From CBDFNN01 sp965250215 (GTDB lineage: Bacteria > Bacteroidota > Rhodothermia > Rhodothermales > DATKEJ01), in assembly GCA_965250215.1 (NCBI GenBank), contig CBDFNN010000004.1, positions 2,604,001 to 2,668,000 on the forward strand: a stretch of 64,000 nucleotides of DNA. Reading direction: 5' to 3'. Positions 56,654 to 64,000 of the stretch are shown piece by piece. Numbering within the stretch: the first letter of the stretch is position 1; the number at the start of each line of letters is the position of its first letter. The translations under genes and the position numbers were made by a program. The notes under the pieces were generated by a model. That model made no database searches and was not told the DNA's origin. It saw nothing but the letters and a program-made list of their open reading frames with translations.

Positions 56654-57910
56654 ATCGTCGGAAAATTCCCATATTTCTTAGCAAAACGCTACTTGTTCGG
56701 CTTGGAGAGCAGGTCAGCAAGCAAGCGATTTATTCGATTTGTGATGTATGTCGCTATTGGTGGCGTAGCCGTCGGTGTTGCAGCACTCATTATTGCTTTT
56801 TCCATCACGAGAGGGTTCAGTTCTGAAATTGAAAGAAAGATTCTCGGTTTCTCGTCACATGTGCAAGTCGAGAATATGAATGATCAGCCGATAGAAAACG
56901 CCTCGGAGATCGTGGCCAATCTGTCTGAACTGACTGAGATTCAAAGTATGAGACCTGTGGTAGAAGAGTTTGTGTTGATACAGTCTAGGTCACAAATTGA
57001 AGGTGTATCTGTTTGGGGTCTCGGCCAAGCGCCGGATTTTCTAGAGAGCTACCTTGTAGACGGAAGCCTAAGCCTAGGGCAAGAAGGACTAGATGGAAAA
57101 GAGAAAGTTATTCTTAGCAAGAGTATTTCAGAGAGATTAGGGACTGACCTTGGATCTATGGTAACTCTATTTTCGAATCGCAGGATAGATGGGGCAAGCA
57201 TTGATCAGAAATCAGCTTCGAGACCGACTATAAAGCAATTCGAAGTCTCGGGAATTTACGACAGCGGCTTTGCCGACTTTGACGATATCTACGTTATTAT
57301 CTCTCTTGATAATGCGAGATCTCTACTGAATTACTCAAGCTCGCAATTGACCAGAATAGACATTGAGCTGTCTGGGTGGGAAGAGGTTGAGGCTAGCGTT
57401 GCCACAATTGAGGCAAGGCTTGGATTTCCATTTTGGGCCAGATCAGTTCGTGACATCTATAGTCACATATTCGCTTGGGTTCAGCTTCAGCAAGGAATCA
57501 TTCCCTTAGTGATATCAATAATAACTCTGGTGGCGTCATTCAATATTATTGGCACATTGCTCATCGCGGTGCTCGAAAAGACACCGCAGATTGGTGTGCT
57601 TCAGAGTATTGGAGCAAGCAAGTCCCAAATTAAGAGAATCTTTGTTGGTCTGGGACTGGGGATTGGTCTGCTTGGAGTCGCGATAGGGGAGGTGCTCGCA
57701 CTTTTGCTTTTGCTCATACAGAAAAACTTCAATGTTATTCCACTTCCGGCCGATACCTATTACATGACAACAGCACCCGTAGATATTAGTATGATAGATT
57801 TTATTTGGATCGGAATATTGGCATTAATCTTATGTATGATTGCAGCATATATCCCTGCTCGCGTAGCGGCAAAAGCAGATCCTGTTTCATCAATTAGACT
57901 TGGTATCTAG
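56654..57910 (+). CDS. LolC/LolE-like lipoprotein-release permease
   Basis: Inner-membrane FtsX-fold permease, likely part of the lipoprotein-sorting ABC system (LolCDE). Four TM helices: one at the N-terminus (VAIGGVAVGVAALIIAFS) and three near the C-terminus, with the large periplasmic domain between. Family motifs RFIRFVMYV, TRGFSSEIERKILGFS, VLQSIGASKSQIKRIF and YIPARVAAKADP are visible. The first TTG (56693) would cut off FPYFLAKRYL, which aligns with the conserved LolC/E start (FxxxRYL). No ATG, GTG or TTG occurs in frame between the stop at 56609 and 56693, so I place the start at ATC 56654 provisionally; ATT 56648 or 56618 are alternatives. Confidence 0.85.
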   Translation: MVGKFPYFLAKRYLFGLESRSASKRFIRFVMYVAIGGVAVGVAALIIAFSITRGFSSEIERKILGFSSHVQVENMNDQPIENASEIVANLSELTEIQSMRPVVEEFVLIQSRSQIEGVSVWGLGQAPDFLESYLVDGSLSLGQEGLDGKEKVILSKSISERLGTDLGSMVTLFSNRRIDGASIDQKSASRPTIKQFEVSGIYDSGFADFDDIYVIISLDNARSLLNYSSSQLTRIDIELSGWEEVEASVATIEARLGFPFWARSVRDIYSHIFAWVQLQQGIIPLVISIITLVASFNIIGTLLIAVLEKTPQIGVLQSIGASKSQIKRIFVGLGLGIGLLGVAIGEVLALLLLLIQKNFNVIPLPADTYYMTTAPVDISMIDFIWIGILALILCMIAAYIPARVAAKADPVSSIRLGI

Positions 57911-57911
57911 A

Positions 57912-58019
57912 ATGACATTAGGCCCAATGATCCAAAATTGCGAATTGTTTGATCTTGGAAAGACTTATCAATCCGACTTCCTTCGATTTCGAATTGAAGA
58001 AATAATCGAGGGTTTGTAG
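57912..58019 (+). CDS. Short ORF between lolC-like gene and moaD (hypothetical, possible gene remnant)
   Basis: ATG 57912 opens 35 codons (MTLGPMIQNCELFDLGKTYQ, then SDFLRFRIEEIIEGL) to TAG 58017-58019, filling the gap with one base left on either side. The CELFDLG start resembles the N-terminus of LipB octanoyltransferases, but it lacks all catalytic parts, so a decayed fragment is possible. A real small protein is also possible. Confidence 0.35.
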   Translation: MTLGPMIQNCELFDLGKTYQSDFLRFRIEEIIEGL

Positions 58020-58020
58020 G

Positions 58021-58281
58021 GTGATTCGAGAAAAGGACGTAATTCATATCAAGCTTTTCAGTTATCTGCGAGAGGTGACAGGTAAGTCAGATATCCAATT
58101 GGATTCTGATCATGTGTCAACCGTGCAAGAGGCTATAAATTTACTTGAACTATCTTATCCGGAAATAGCAAAGATGCGAAGCTTTTTGCGCTTTGCAGTC
58201 AATCAGAAGTATAGCCTCGAAGACCACGCTCTTTACCCAGGTGATGAGATTGCAATCATTTCTCCTGTCAGCGGTGGATAG
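58021..58281 (+). CDS. moaD: Molybdopterin synthase sulfur-carrier subunit MoaD
   Basis: 86-residue ubiquitin-like protein. The C-terminus is PGDEIAIISPVSGG, with the terminal Gly-Gly that is thiocarboxylated. The N-terminus has the MoaD strand IHIKLFSYLREVTGKSDIQL. GTG 58021 is the start; three bases lie between it and moaE. Confidence 0.93.
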   Translation: MIREKDVIHIKLFSYLREVTGKSDIQLDSDHVSTVQEAINLLELSYPEIAKMRSFLRFAVNQKYSLEDHALYPGDEIAIISPVSGG

Positions 58282-58284
58282 ATC

Positions 58285-58710
58285 ATGCTTGAAAAGAACG
58301 ACCTAGCTTGGATCGAGATTTTAGACAAAAGCATACCAGTTCCGGAAGCGATGAAATGGCTAGAAGACTCAAGGTCTGGAGCAATCTGTACTTTCACAGG
58401 GACCACTAGAGAGTGGACAGGAGGGGAGCAGACTATCAAACTCCTCTATGAGAGTTACTTGGAAATGGCCTTTTCAGAAATGTCGCTACTCGTGAAAAAG
58501 GCATTTAAGAGGTGGTCGCCGAATAAAATAGCTTTAATCCACCGAATTGGTGAAGTAAACATTAAAGAGGCAAGCGTCTTTGTTGCAGTATCCTCAGCCC
58601 ATCGATCAGATTCGTTTGAAGCAGCACGCTTTTTGATTGATACTTTGAAAGAAGACGTACCTATCTGGAAGAAAGAATTCGATCCTCGAGGCGACTCTGA
58701 GTGGAAATAA
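58285..58710 (+). CDS. moaE: Molybdopterin synthase catalytic subunit MoaE
   Basis: 141 residues. With MoaD it makes molybdopterin from precursor Z. It has GAICTFTGTTREWTGG (GAxxxFxGxVR), LIHRIGEVNIKEASVFVAVSSAHR and PIWKKEFD, the conserved Lys motif. moaA and moaC are not here, so the rest of the cofactor pathway must be elsewhere. Confidence 0.95.
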   Translation: MLEKNDLAWIEILDKSIPVPEAMKWLEDSRSGAICTFTGTTREWTGGEQTIKLLYESYLEMAFSEMSLLVKKAFKRWSPNKIALIHRIGEVNIKEASVFVAVSSAHRSDSFEAARFLIDTLKEDVPIWKKEFDPRGDSEWK

Positions 58711-58711
58711 G

Positions 58712-58742
58712 AAAGCCCGTCTCAGCTGAGAAACGGGCTCTC
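58712..58742. terminator. Bidirectional terminator between moaE and the HhH-protein gene
   Basis: Arms 58714-58720 and 58733-58739 (AGCCCGT / ACGGGCT), extended inside by the self-complementary CTCAG/CTGAG. It sits 1-32 bp after the moaE stop, between convergent genes, with A/T runs on both sides. Confidence 0.78.
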
Positions 58743-58765
58743 TAATAATGCCATGAGTGTCTGAA

Positions 58766-59467
58766 CTAGGGTTTCCGTCCGTACTTCTCTTTGTGGAATT
58801 TACCTGCCTGTGCCTTCCAATCATCTCGGGTAATGCGATCAGGGAAGAATTCAATAGCTTCGCCGACTCTCTTAATGTCAGCCTTGCTAAATTTCGACAC
58901 GTGATGGAAATGAGTAACTCCCAATTTATTAAGTCGCTTTTCAATCACCGGCCCGATTCCAGATATTAGTTTGAGATCGTCTTTTTTGTCAAGCTTTAGA
59001 GCAGGCTTTTTCCGCGGCTTCCGTTTTGCAGGTGCCGCTTTCTTTGCAACTGGTTTTGCAGTCTTCTTCGGAGCAGCTTTCCTAGAAGGAGTCTGCTTTT
59101 TCACTACAGTCTTTTTGACGAGAGGAGCTGCAACAGCGCTTGCGGTTTTTGCCTTGCTCGTAAGTTTGGCATGAGATCTAGCATCGCTTTCAGCTTTTCT
59201 GGCCATAGTCTCCATGTCGGCGGCTCTTGCATTGGCAGCAGCCAATTCAGAACGCATTCGAGTTTGTGTCTCGTTGCATTCTTTAAGAGAGGCTTCATGA
59301 GTTGCAGACTTATCACGGCTCTCATTTAATCGAGCGCGTAGTGCATTGTGCTCTTCCTCAGAAATGCCTGAGTTTCCAAATAATTTGTGGCCGAGCCAGC
59401 CAAGAACAAATCCTAATAGCATTGCTGCTAGCAAGCACAGGACAATTTGAGTTATCAGATTTAGCAT
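58766..59467 (-). CDS. Membrane-anchored protein with coiled coil, H1-like tail and helix-hairpin-helix domain
   Basis: 233 residues. A single TM helix lies at about 6-27 and a coiled coil at about 35-100. The linker at about 110-160 is Lys/Ala/Pro-rich like histone H1 (KKTVVKKQTPSRKAAPKKTAK, cut here; PVAKKAAPAKRKPRKK). The C-terminal domain (LKLISGIGPVIEKRLNKLGV, then HFHHVSKFSKADIKRV) is a HhH module of the same type as the one ending ribosomal protein S1 here. AGGAG lies 6-7 bases before ATG 59467, a clear Shine-Dalgarno. Binding of nucleic acid near the membrane is inferred from the basic linker and HhH. It lies 48 bp after the OmpA-family gene. Confidence 0.82.
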   Translation of the reverse strand: MLNLITQIVLCLLAAMLLGFVLGWLGHKLFGNSGISEEEHNALRARLNESRDKSATHEASLKECNETQTRMRSELAAANARAADMETMARKAESDARSHAKLTSKAKTASAVAAPLVKKTVVKKQTPSRKAAPKKTAKPVAKKAAPAKRKPRKKPALKLDKKDDLKLISGIGPVIEKRLNKLGVTHFHHVSKFSKADIKRVGEAIEFFPDRITRDDWKAQAGKFHKEKYGRKP

Positions 59468-59515
59468 AGGGTTCTCCTGTAATATTCTCTCTTTATAAGG
59501 GTGTGTGTGGTTGTA

Positions 59516-60547
59516 CTAATTGACGGTGAAGGAAACGCGACGGTTCTTAGCTCGACCTTCATTTGTTTCATTACTGCGAATAGGTCGTTCATCTCCGAAT
59601 CCAGTAAAACTAACTCTCGAGTCATCGATACCTTTCTGAAGCATATAGTCCATACAAGACTGCGCGCGAGCTCTACTTATGGCCATCTTTGCTTGAGCCT
59701 CACCGGCGTTATCGGTGTGACCTTCAACGGCTACCGAGACTTCTGGATATCGTTTCATTATCGTAATGACTTGATCCACGATTTCCATTCCCCCTCCGTA
59801 TAATTTAGTAGATGTAGCTTCAAATTCTATTGATTTGCCGGCGAGTGCACGATTAATAGCAAACTGTGCTGCAGAGATATCTAGATCGTTAGTCAGGCCT
59901 GGCAATTTAGCAAGATCGGCGATCTCTTTTTCGATCGTAGATCCATCTTCGCCTGTGGGAACCGTTCCAAATAAACTGAAATCTGTTCCTTTGGCTTCGA
60001 GTCCTCCGTTGGTAACTCCAGATCGTATTTTGCTCAATATTTGAGGAATGACACCGATCCAAGGGAATGCGTCGTGACTTGAGTCTATCTGCAGATTGTT
60101 TTCAACTCTGTCCGAACCAAACTCACTTACAAGAGCCTTATTGATCGCATCTCTATTTTCTTCAGAAGATACCGTCCCGTCTATCTTGACACTATTATCG
60201 TCGTACTCCAGTCGGATCGATCCGAAGTTTCCAGACGGAGTGACCGGTGGAAGCTCTGTGATGGATTCCGGAGGATTGACGGTGACATTACCCCAGACAC
60301 CATCATTAACTTTGACGATATCGTAAATACGGTCTCGGAGTTCGGCACTCGAGCCACCGCTTATGGACGCGTCAAGACCGTTGTATTGGATGTTGAGAGA
60401 AGAGGTATTAATGCCGGTGTCAGACAAGGCCGCAATCGCTTGTGATTTTGCTTTGGCTTCAATTGGTCCTCTATTCATTGAGATACAAAAAATACATATA
60501 AGGGCGAAGAGGAGTAGTCCTGCCCAGAATAGTCCATTTCTACTCAT
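59516..60547 (-). CDS. BON-OmpA family protein with N-terminal membrane anchor
   Basis: 343 residues. One N-terminal TM helix (GLFWAGLLLFALICIFCIS). Two BON-like segments follow (GLDASISGGSSAELRDRIYDI and SVKIDGTVSSEENRDAI), then a third related stretch. The C-terminal OmpA domain, about 235-343, has VSVAVEGHTDNAGEAQAKMAISRARA and FTGFGDERPIRSNETNEGRAKNRRV, the peptidoglycan-binding pattern. The overall design resembles the mycobacterial-type OmpA/ArfA. It probably bridges the inner membrane and the wall. Confidence 0.87.
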   Translation of the reverse strand: MSRNGLFWAGLLLFALICIFCISMNRGPIEAKAKSQAIAALSDTGINTSSLNIQYNGLDASISGGSSAELRDRIYDIVKVNDGVWGNVTVNPPESITELPPVTPSGNFGSIRLEYDDNSVKIDGTVSSEENRDAINKALVSEFGSDRVENNLQIDSSHDAFPWIGVIPQILSKIRSGVTNGGLEAKGTDFSLFGTVPTGEDGSTIEKEIADLAKLPGLTNDLDISAAQFAINRALAGKSIEFEATSTKLYGGGMEIVDQVITIMKRYPEVSVAVEGHTDNAGEAQAKMAISRARAQSCMDYMLQKGIDDSRVSFTGFGDERPIRSNETNEGRAKNRRVSFTVN

Positions 60548-60599
60548 TGGGTTTGTGTCTGGTGGATAGCAACGGGCTTAAGGTTTTGTCTGAACTGTT

Positions 60600-60650
60600 C
60601 TCACTAACGGTGGGGGAAGAAGGTCTCGGAGTTTGTGTTAGTGAGCTAAC
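60600..60650 (-). promoter_or_regulatory. Inverted repeat in the leader of the OmpA-family gene
   Basis: Perfect 9-bp arms CTCACTAAC/GTTAGTGAG (60600-60608, 60637-60645) around a 28-nt loop, with a competing short stem GTTAG/CTAAC at 60637-60650. It lies 53-100 bp upstream of the start. It could be an operator or a switchable RNA element. Confidence 0.45.
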
Positions 60651-60739
60651 AATTCAATCTATAAATGGTAACGAAAAATAGTGACTGTTCAAAAATCAAG
60701 ATATCAAAATATCTCCAAATCAATCCGATCACCAATGGA

Positions 60740-61711
60740 CTACGACCTTAGCCTGGCCAATTCAGATGCAATCTGCTCATTGATATTGCTCGAATCTGAA
60801 GACGGCTCAAATTCTTTTCCTGTGATGACTTCGTACAACTCAATATATCTCTCGGATACCAGGCTTCGGAAATCATTAGGCAAAACTGGCATCGTCTGGC
60901 CTTCTTTTCCTTGAAATCCCTGGTCCATCAGCCATTCTCTTACAAACTCTTTGGACAATTGACGCTGAGCTTCGTCCTTCTCTAGTAGTTCGTCGTAGGT
61001 GTCGGCATAGAAGTATCTGGAAGAATCCGGAGTATGAATCTCGTCAATGACAATAAAATTGCCATCTGGAAGTCGTCCAAACTCATATTTGGTATCTACC
61101 AATATAAGTCCTTGCTCCGCGGCCATTTCGGTGCCTCTTGCAAATAGTTGAATAGCCTTCGTCTCTAAAAAATCGAAATCCTCAGCTGAGATGTGGCCCT
61201 GGCCGATCGCCTCTTGACGGGTAATATCCTCGTCGTGTCCCTCGTCAGCCTTTGTAGAAGGAGTGAGTATGGCATTAGGAAACTTGCTGTTCTGCCTCAT
61301 GCCTTCTGGCATTTCTTTGCCACATAGTAGTCGCTTACCATCTCGGTACTCCCTCCAGGCATGACCTGCCAGGTATCCTCGGACGACAAATTCAAGACTC
61401 ATCGGCTCACAATGAAGGCCTATTGTAACACTGGGATGGGGGAGACTCACAATGTGATTTGGAATCACGTCTACGGTGTTTTCAAAAAAGTGGGCAGCCG
61501 TTTGATTGAGAACCTGTCCTTTAAATGGAATAGCCTCACCTAAAACATGATCAAACGCAGATATTCGATCAGAGGTAACTAGAATGTAATATCCATCATC
61601 TGTGATGCAGGTGTCTCTAACTTTGCCTTTATAGGTCTTTCCGAATTCCTCTAACGAAGAGGAGTAAATGCTAGAATCTAGATTGCTCGCAATGGTGTCT
61701 TTGATGCTCAC
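60740..61711 (-). CDS. purC: Phosphoribosylaminoimidazole-succinocarboxamide synthase
   Basis: 323 residues. SAICAR synthetase of purine synthesis, long form. It has the N-terminal YKGKVRDTCITDDGYYILVTSDRISAFDHVLG, quoted here only through its key motif KVRD and SAFD; VRGYLAGHAWREY; TPSTKADEGHDEDI; and LVDTKYEFG, DEIHTPDSSRY with the catalytic ATP-grasp residues. It lies 18 bp after the lacI-type gene. A 192-bp gap separates it from the downstream OmpA-family gene. Confidence 0.96.
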   Translation of the reverse strand: MSIKDTIASNLDSSIYSSSLEEFGKTYKGKVRDTCITDDGYYILVTSDRISAFDHVLGEAIPFKGQVLNQTAAHFFENTVDVIPNHIVSLPHPSVTIGLHCEPMSLEFVVRGYLAGHAWREYRDGKRLLCGKEMPEGMRQNSKFPNAILTPSTKADEGHDEDITRQEAIGQGHISAEDFDFLETKAIQLFARGTEMAAEQGLILVDTKYEFGRLPDGNFIVIDEIHTPDSSRYFYADTYDELLEKDEAQRQLSKEFVREWLMDQGFQGKEGQTMPVLPNDFRSLVSERYIELYEVITGKEFEPSSDSSNINEQIASELARLRS

Positions 61712-61729
61712 GTAGTACTAAGAATGTGG

Positions 61730-62761
61730 TTAAGGTTGAGATCTGCTAGATCGTCTGATACGTAGTTGAGGCGGTATTACTTCATGTATTACATCACCAT
61801 CAATTCTGCTACGCTTCTTAAGTATGAACTCCGTCGCTCTAAATCCAGTGTTCAACAAATCTTGGTCAACGCTCGACAGACCGAGAAATTTACTGACTTT
61901 CAAATCATCGTAGCCCACGATGGCAATTTGATCTGGAACTGAGATGTTTTTTTCTGTCAAAACACTCCAAGCACCAATGGCTTGAACGTCAGATGAGCAA
62001 AATACGGCATCTATTTCAGTGTTGCGATCAAGTAAAACACGCATAGCCTCAGCTCCAGATTCCTCACTGTAGCCCGCATGCTTAGCGCTATCCCCTGAAG
62101 CAATCAGTTGCTCGTCAATACGAATACCGGCGTCTCTCAGGGCTTCCTTGTATCCACTCTCTCTAAGCGCTGAGACACTGGTGTATGATTTCTCTGCACC
62201 TTTGTTAGCAGTTATCATCGCGATCCTATCTCGTCCAGAATCAATAAGATGTTTTGTGGCATCTTTTGCACCCTGAATCTCATCCCAGTAGATGCAATCA
62301 AATTCGTTTGATTCAGAACCGATGAGTACAATTGGAGCTTGTAGACTCTTTAATTCTGACACCAACTCGTCATCAACGGAGAGTGAGATCAAAAGAAGAG
62401 CATCAACGGCTCCTCGATCGAGAAACTTCATTAGGGTTTCCCTTGGATTCGATGACCCCAAATTACAGAGAAGCATATCGGAATCGTGAGCTCTAAGAGA
62501 GTCCTTGATACCTTTGAGAATCTCGTTGTAGAAAGGAGAAGTACTTGAAGGTACAGCTACGGCAAGCCAGTCCGATGATTGGCCCGCTAGACTCTTTGCC
62601 GTTCGATCGGGTTTGAACTTCAAATCGTCTATCGCCAACAGAACTTTCTTCCGAGTAGCATCAGATACTTCGGACGAGTCGTTAAGAACTCGAGAGACCG
62701 TAGAGATCGCCACTCCGGCCTTGCTTGCTACATCATATATTGTGACCTTGGAGCCTTTCAT
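61730..62761 (-). CDS. LacI-family transcriptional regulator
   Basis: 343 residues. The N-terminal HTH VTIYDVASKAGVAISTVSRVLN is typical and binds the major groove; the hinge contains the LAGQSSDWL region. The C-terminal periplasmic-binding-protein fold (AVPSSTSPFYNEILKGI, VGYDDLKVSKF) should bind a sugar or purine effector. It is divergent from a sugar ABC ATPase (171 bp) and 18 bp before purC, so it could regulate either or both. Confidence 0.94.
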   Translation of the reverse strand: MKGSKVTIYDVASKAGVAISTVSRVLNDSSEVSDATRKKVLLAIDDLKFKPDRTAKSLAGQSSDWLAVAVPSSTSPFYNEILKGIKDSLRAHDSDMLLCNLGSSNPRETLMKFLDRGAVDALLLISLSVDDELVSELKSLQAPIVLIGSESNEFDCIYWDEIQGAKDATKHLIDSGRDRIAMITANKGAEKSYTSVSALRESGYKEALRDAGIRIDEQLIASGDSAKHAGYSEESGAEAMRVLLDRNTEIDAVFCSSDVQAIGAWSVLTEKNISVPDQIAIVGYDDLKVSKFLGLSSVDQDLLNTGFRATEFILKKRSRIDGDVIHEVIPPQLRIRRSSRSQP

Positions 62762-62768
62762 GTTCTGC

Positions 62769-62824
62769 CTTGCTTATCGAAGATATTTGTAGTCATGTGC
62801 TGACTAGCTCATATTATAAGCAAG
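62769..62824. promoter_or_regulatory. Candidate operator repeats in the lacI/ABC divergent promoter region
   Basis: Two perfect inverted repeats: CTTGCTTAT (62769-62777) with ATAAGCAAG (62816-62824), and TAGTCA-N5-TGACTA (62790-62806). A third GCTTAT copy lies at 62836-62841 and a TGTTAACA palindrome at 62906-62913. LacI proteins bind dyads in such divergent gaps; which one is used is unknown. Confidence 0.42.
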
Positions 62825-62932
62825 AAAATTACAAGGCTTATTGAATTTACCGCAGGATCCAGCTAATCTTCGCACAGGTTTCTGGAAATCCGTTTCTTGA
62901 ACGACTGTTAACATTAATTACAAAGGATAAAT

Positions 62933-64000
62933 ATGGCCAGCGTAAGCCTGGATAAAATTAAGAAAGTGTACGACGGTGGGGTAGAAGCTGTAAAAAATGC
63001 CTCCTTCGAAGTCAAGGACGGAGAATTTGTAGTTCTTGTCGGACCTTCCGGGTGTGGGAAAAGCACGACCCTCCGAATGATAGCAGGTCTAGAGAGTATA
63101 TCCGGGGGCGAATTGAGAATTGGAGAGAGAGTTGTAAATGATGTCGCACCTAAGGATCGAAATATTGCAATGGTATTTCAGAACTATGCACTCTATCCAC
63201 ACATGAGTGTGTTTGACAACATGGCCTTTGGACTGAAACTTCGAAAATATCCAAAAGCAGAGATCAGGTCGCGAGTTCAAGAGGCTGCAGAGACTTTAGG
63301 ATTGACTGATCTATTGGATCGCCGACCAAAGCATTTATCGGGAGGTCAGCGTCAACGTGTTGCTGTCGGTAGAGCCATCGTTAGAAAGCCCGAGGTGTTT
63401 CTGTTTGACGAACCATTATCAAATCTTGACGCGAAGCTTCGCGGAGAGATGCGCTCGGAGATCTCTAGGCTACACCGAGATTTGGAGACAACCATGATTT
63501 ACGTGACGCATGATCAGGTTGAAGCAATGACGATGGGTGACAGAATTGTGATTTTGAAAGATGGAGATATTCAGCAAATAGATAGCCCGATGGAAATCTA
63601 CAAAAGACCAGCCAACGTCTTTGTAGCTGGGTTTATAGGATCACCTCCAATGAATATTATGAAAGCTGGTCTATCGAAGGAAGGAGATCATGCTTCGCTT
63701 CAGCTCGCAAAGAATCTCTCCATACAAATTTCTGGTGAGGCTCTGAAGGATTATACGGCATCTGAAGTGGTGATTGGGGTCCGTCCCGAGGATTTACACA
63801 TTGGTAAGAGCTTTGAGAACGCCGTCAGGTTTGGCTCAGGGAGCATAGAGAATGTTGAGCCACTTGGTGGTCAGATCGATTATCAGGCAAGTTTCGATTT
63901 TGGCAAGATGCGTTCGCGTTTGAGTGAGGTCGATCCAAGAACAAAGACAGGATCTAGCGAGGAGTTTAGTTGCGAATTGGACAAAGTCCATTTCTTTTCG
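62933..64000 (+). CDS. Sugar ABC transporter ATP-binding subunit (UgpC/MalK/MsmK type), partial
   Basis: 356 codons visible from ATG 62933; the frame runs off the right edge. Walker A GPSGCGKST at about residues 37-45, Q-loop FQNYALYPHMSV, signature LSGGQRQRVAVGRAIV, Walker B VFLFDEPLSNLDAKL, and H-loop YVTHDQVEAM. After about 240 it has the TOBE/OB regulatory domain of the MalK group (VIGVRPEDLHIG, VEPLGGQI). It should energise uptake of a sugar or glycerol-3-phosphate. The permease and binding protein are not in the window, but MsmK-type ATPases often serve several importers. It is divergent from LacI. Confidence 0.94.
   Translation, partial: MASVSLDKIKKVYDGGVEAVKNASFEVKDGEFVVLVGPSGCGKSTTLRMIAGLESISGGELRIGERVVNDVAPKDRNIAMVFQNYALYPHMSVFDNMAFGLKLRKYPKAEIRSRVQEAAETLGLTDLLDRRPKHLSGGQRQRVAVGRAIVRKPEVFLFDEPLSNLDAKLRGEMRSEISRLHRDLETTMIYVTHDQVEAMTMGDRIVILKDGDIQQIDSPMEIYKRPANVFVAGFIGSPPMNIMKAGLSKEGDHASLQLAKNLSIQISGEALKDYTASEVVIGVRPEDLHIGKSFENAVRFGSGSIENVEPLGGQIDYQASFDFGKMRSRLSEVDPRTKTGSSEEFSCELDKVHFFS

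Overview
The window reads as a chromosome segment of a Gram-negative bacterium, most likely of the FCB superphylum (a Bacteroidota, Rhodothermota/Balneolota or Marinimicrobia-like lineage). The grounds are a Bacteroidetes-type PruA, an IF2 with a very long charged N-terminus, secreted proteases of the M36 and S8 families, a C-terminal FPNPY.../GIYLMR sorting-type domain on the S8 protease, and many lipoproteins. The gene order rpsO-pnp-M16 and the prfB +1 frameshift show that it is not a typical Bacteroides-like genome. I cannot fix the phylum without a search. UGA is a normal stop. GTG and TTG starts appear frequent and Shine-Dalgarno motifs are present but uneven. No insertion sequence, prophage or CRISPR was seen.

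Layout: 1-2291 (-) holds an M36 metallopeptidase cut by the left edge. 2517-3981 holds two divergent envelope proteins (a CarboxypepD_reg-like lipoprotein and a LEA14-like one). 4096-7901 (+) holds cmk and an unusually long rpsA, closed by a terminator. 8059-14242 holds an ALDH7-type semialdehyde dehydrogenase divergent from an aminotransferase, a small membrane protein, prfB (programmed frameshift) and nadB. 14268-18770 (-) is a five-gene catabolic and uptake operon: TIM-barrel isomerase, Gfo/Idh oxidoreductase, SDR, small membrane subunit and sodium/solute symporter. 18771-19272 has no intact gene but carries a decayed piece of a nadB-like gene.

19273-44644 (+) is one long co-oriented array: the translation/RNA cluster rimP-nusA-infB-rbfA-truB-ribF-rpsO-pnp, an M16 peptidase, a sugar-nucleotide epimerase, scpA-scpB-rluB, guaB, an M24 aminopeptidase, a GT4 glycosyltransferase, a 1472-residue subtilase with seven calcium-type FG-GAP motifs, an RsbW-like ATPase, a GT-C type membrane glycosyltransferase and a methyltransferase. 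Several junctions overlap. 44672-45948 (-) is rhodanese-miaA. 46093-53629 (+) is a MerR regulator, tRNA-Pro(GGG), a RodZ-like protein, ligA, a second symporter and a PgpH-type 7TM-HD phosphodiesterase. 53710-56526 (-) is pruA, a small coupled ORF and a GntR regulator. From 56654 (+) come a LolC-like permease, a 35-codon ORF, moaD and moaE. 58766-62761 (-) is a LacI regulator, purC, a BON-OmpA protein and a membrane-anchored helix-hairpin-helix protein. 62933 to the right edge (+) is a sugar ABC transporter ATPase.

Most of the window is ordinary core genome. The most unusual items are ribosomal protein S1 carrying an acidic N-terminal extension and a C-terminal DUF4332-like helix-hairpin-helix domain; a separate membrane protein that places a similar HhH module behind a histone-H1-like tail; an RG-rich tail on PNPase; the nadB relic; and a LolC homologue whose conserved N-terminus has no ATG/GTG/TTG start.
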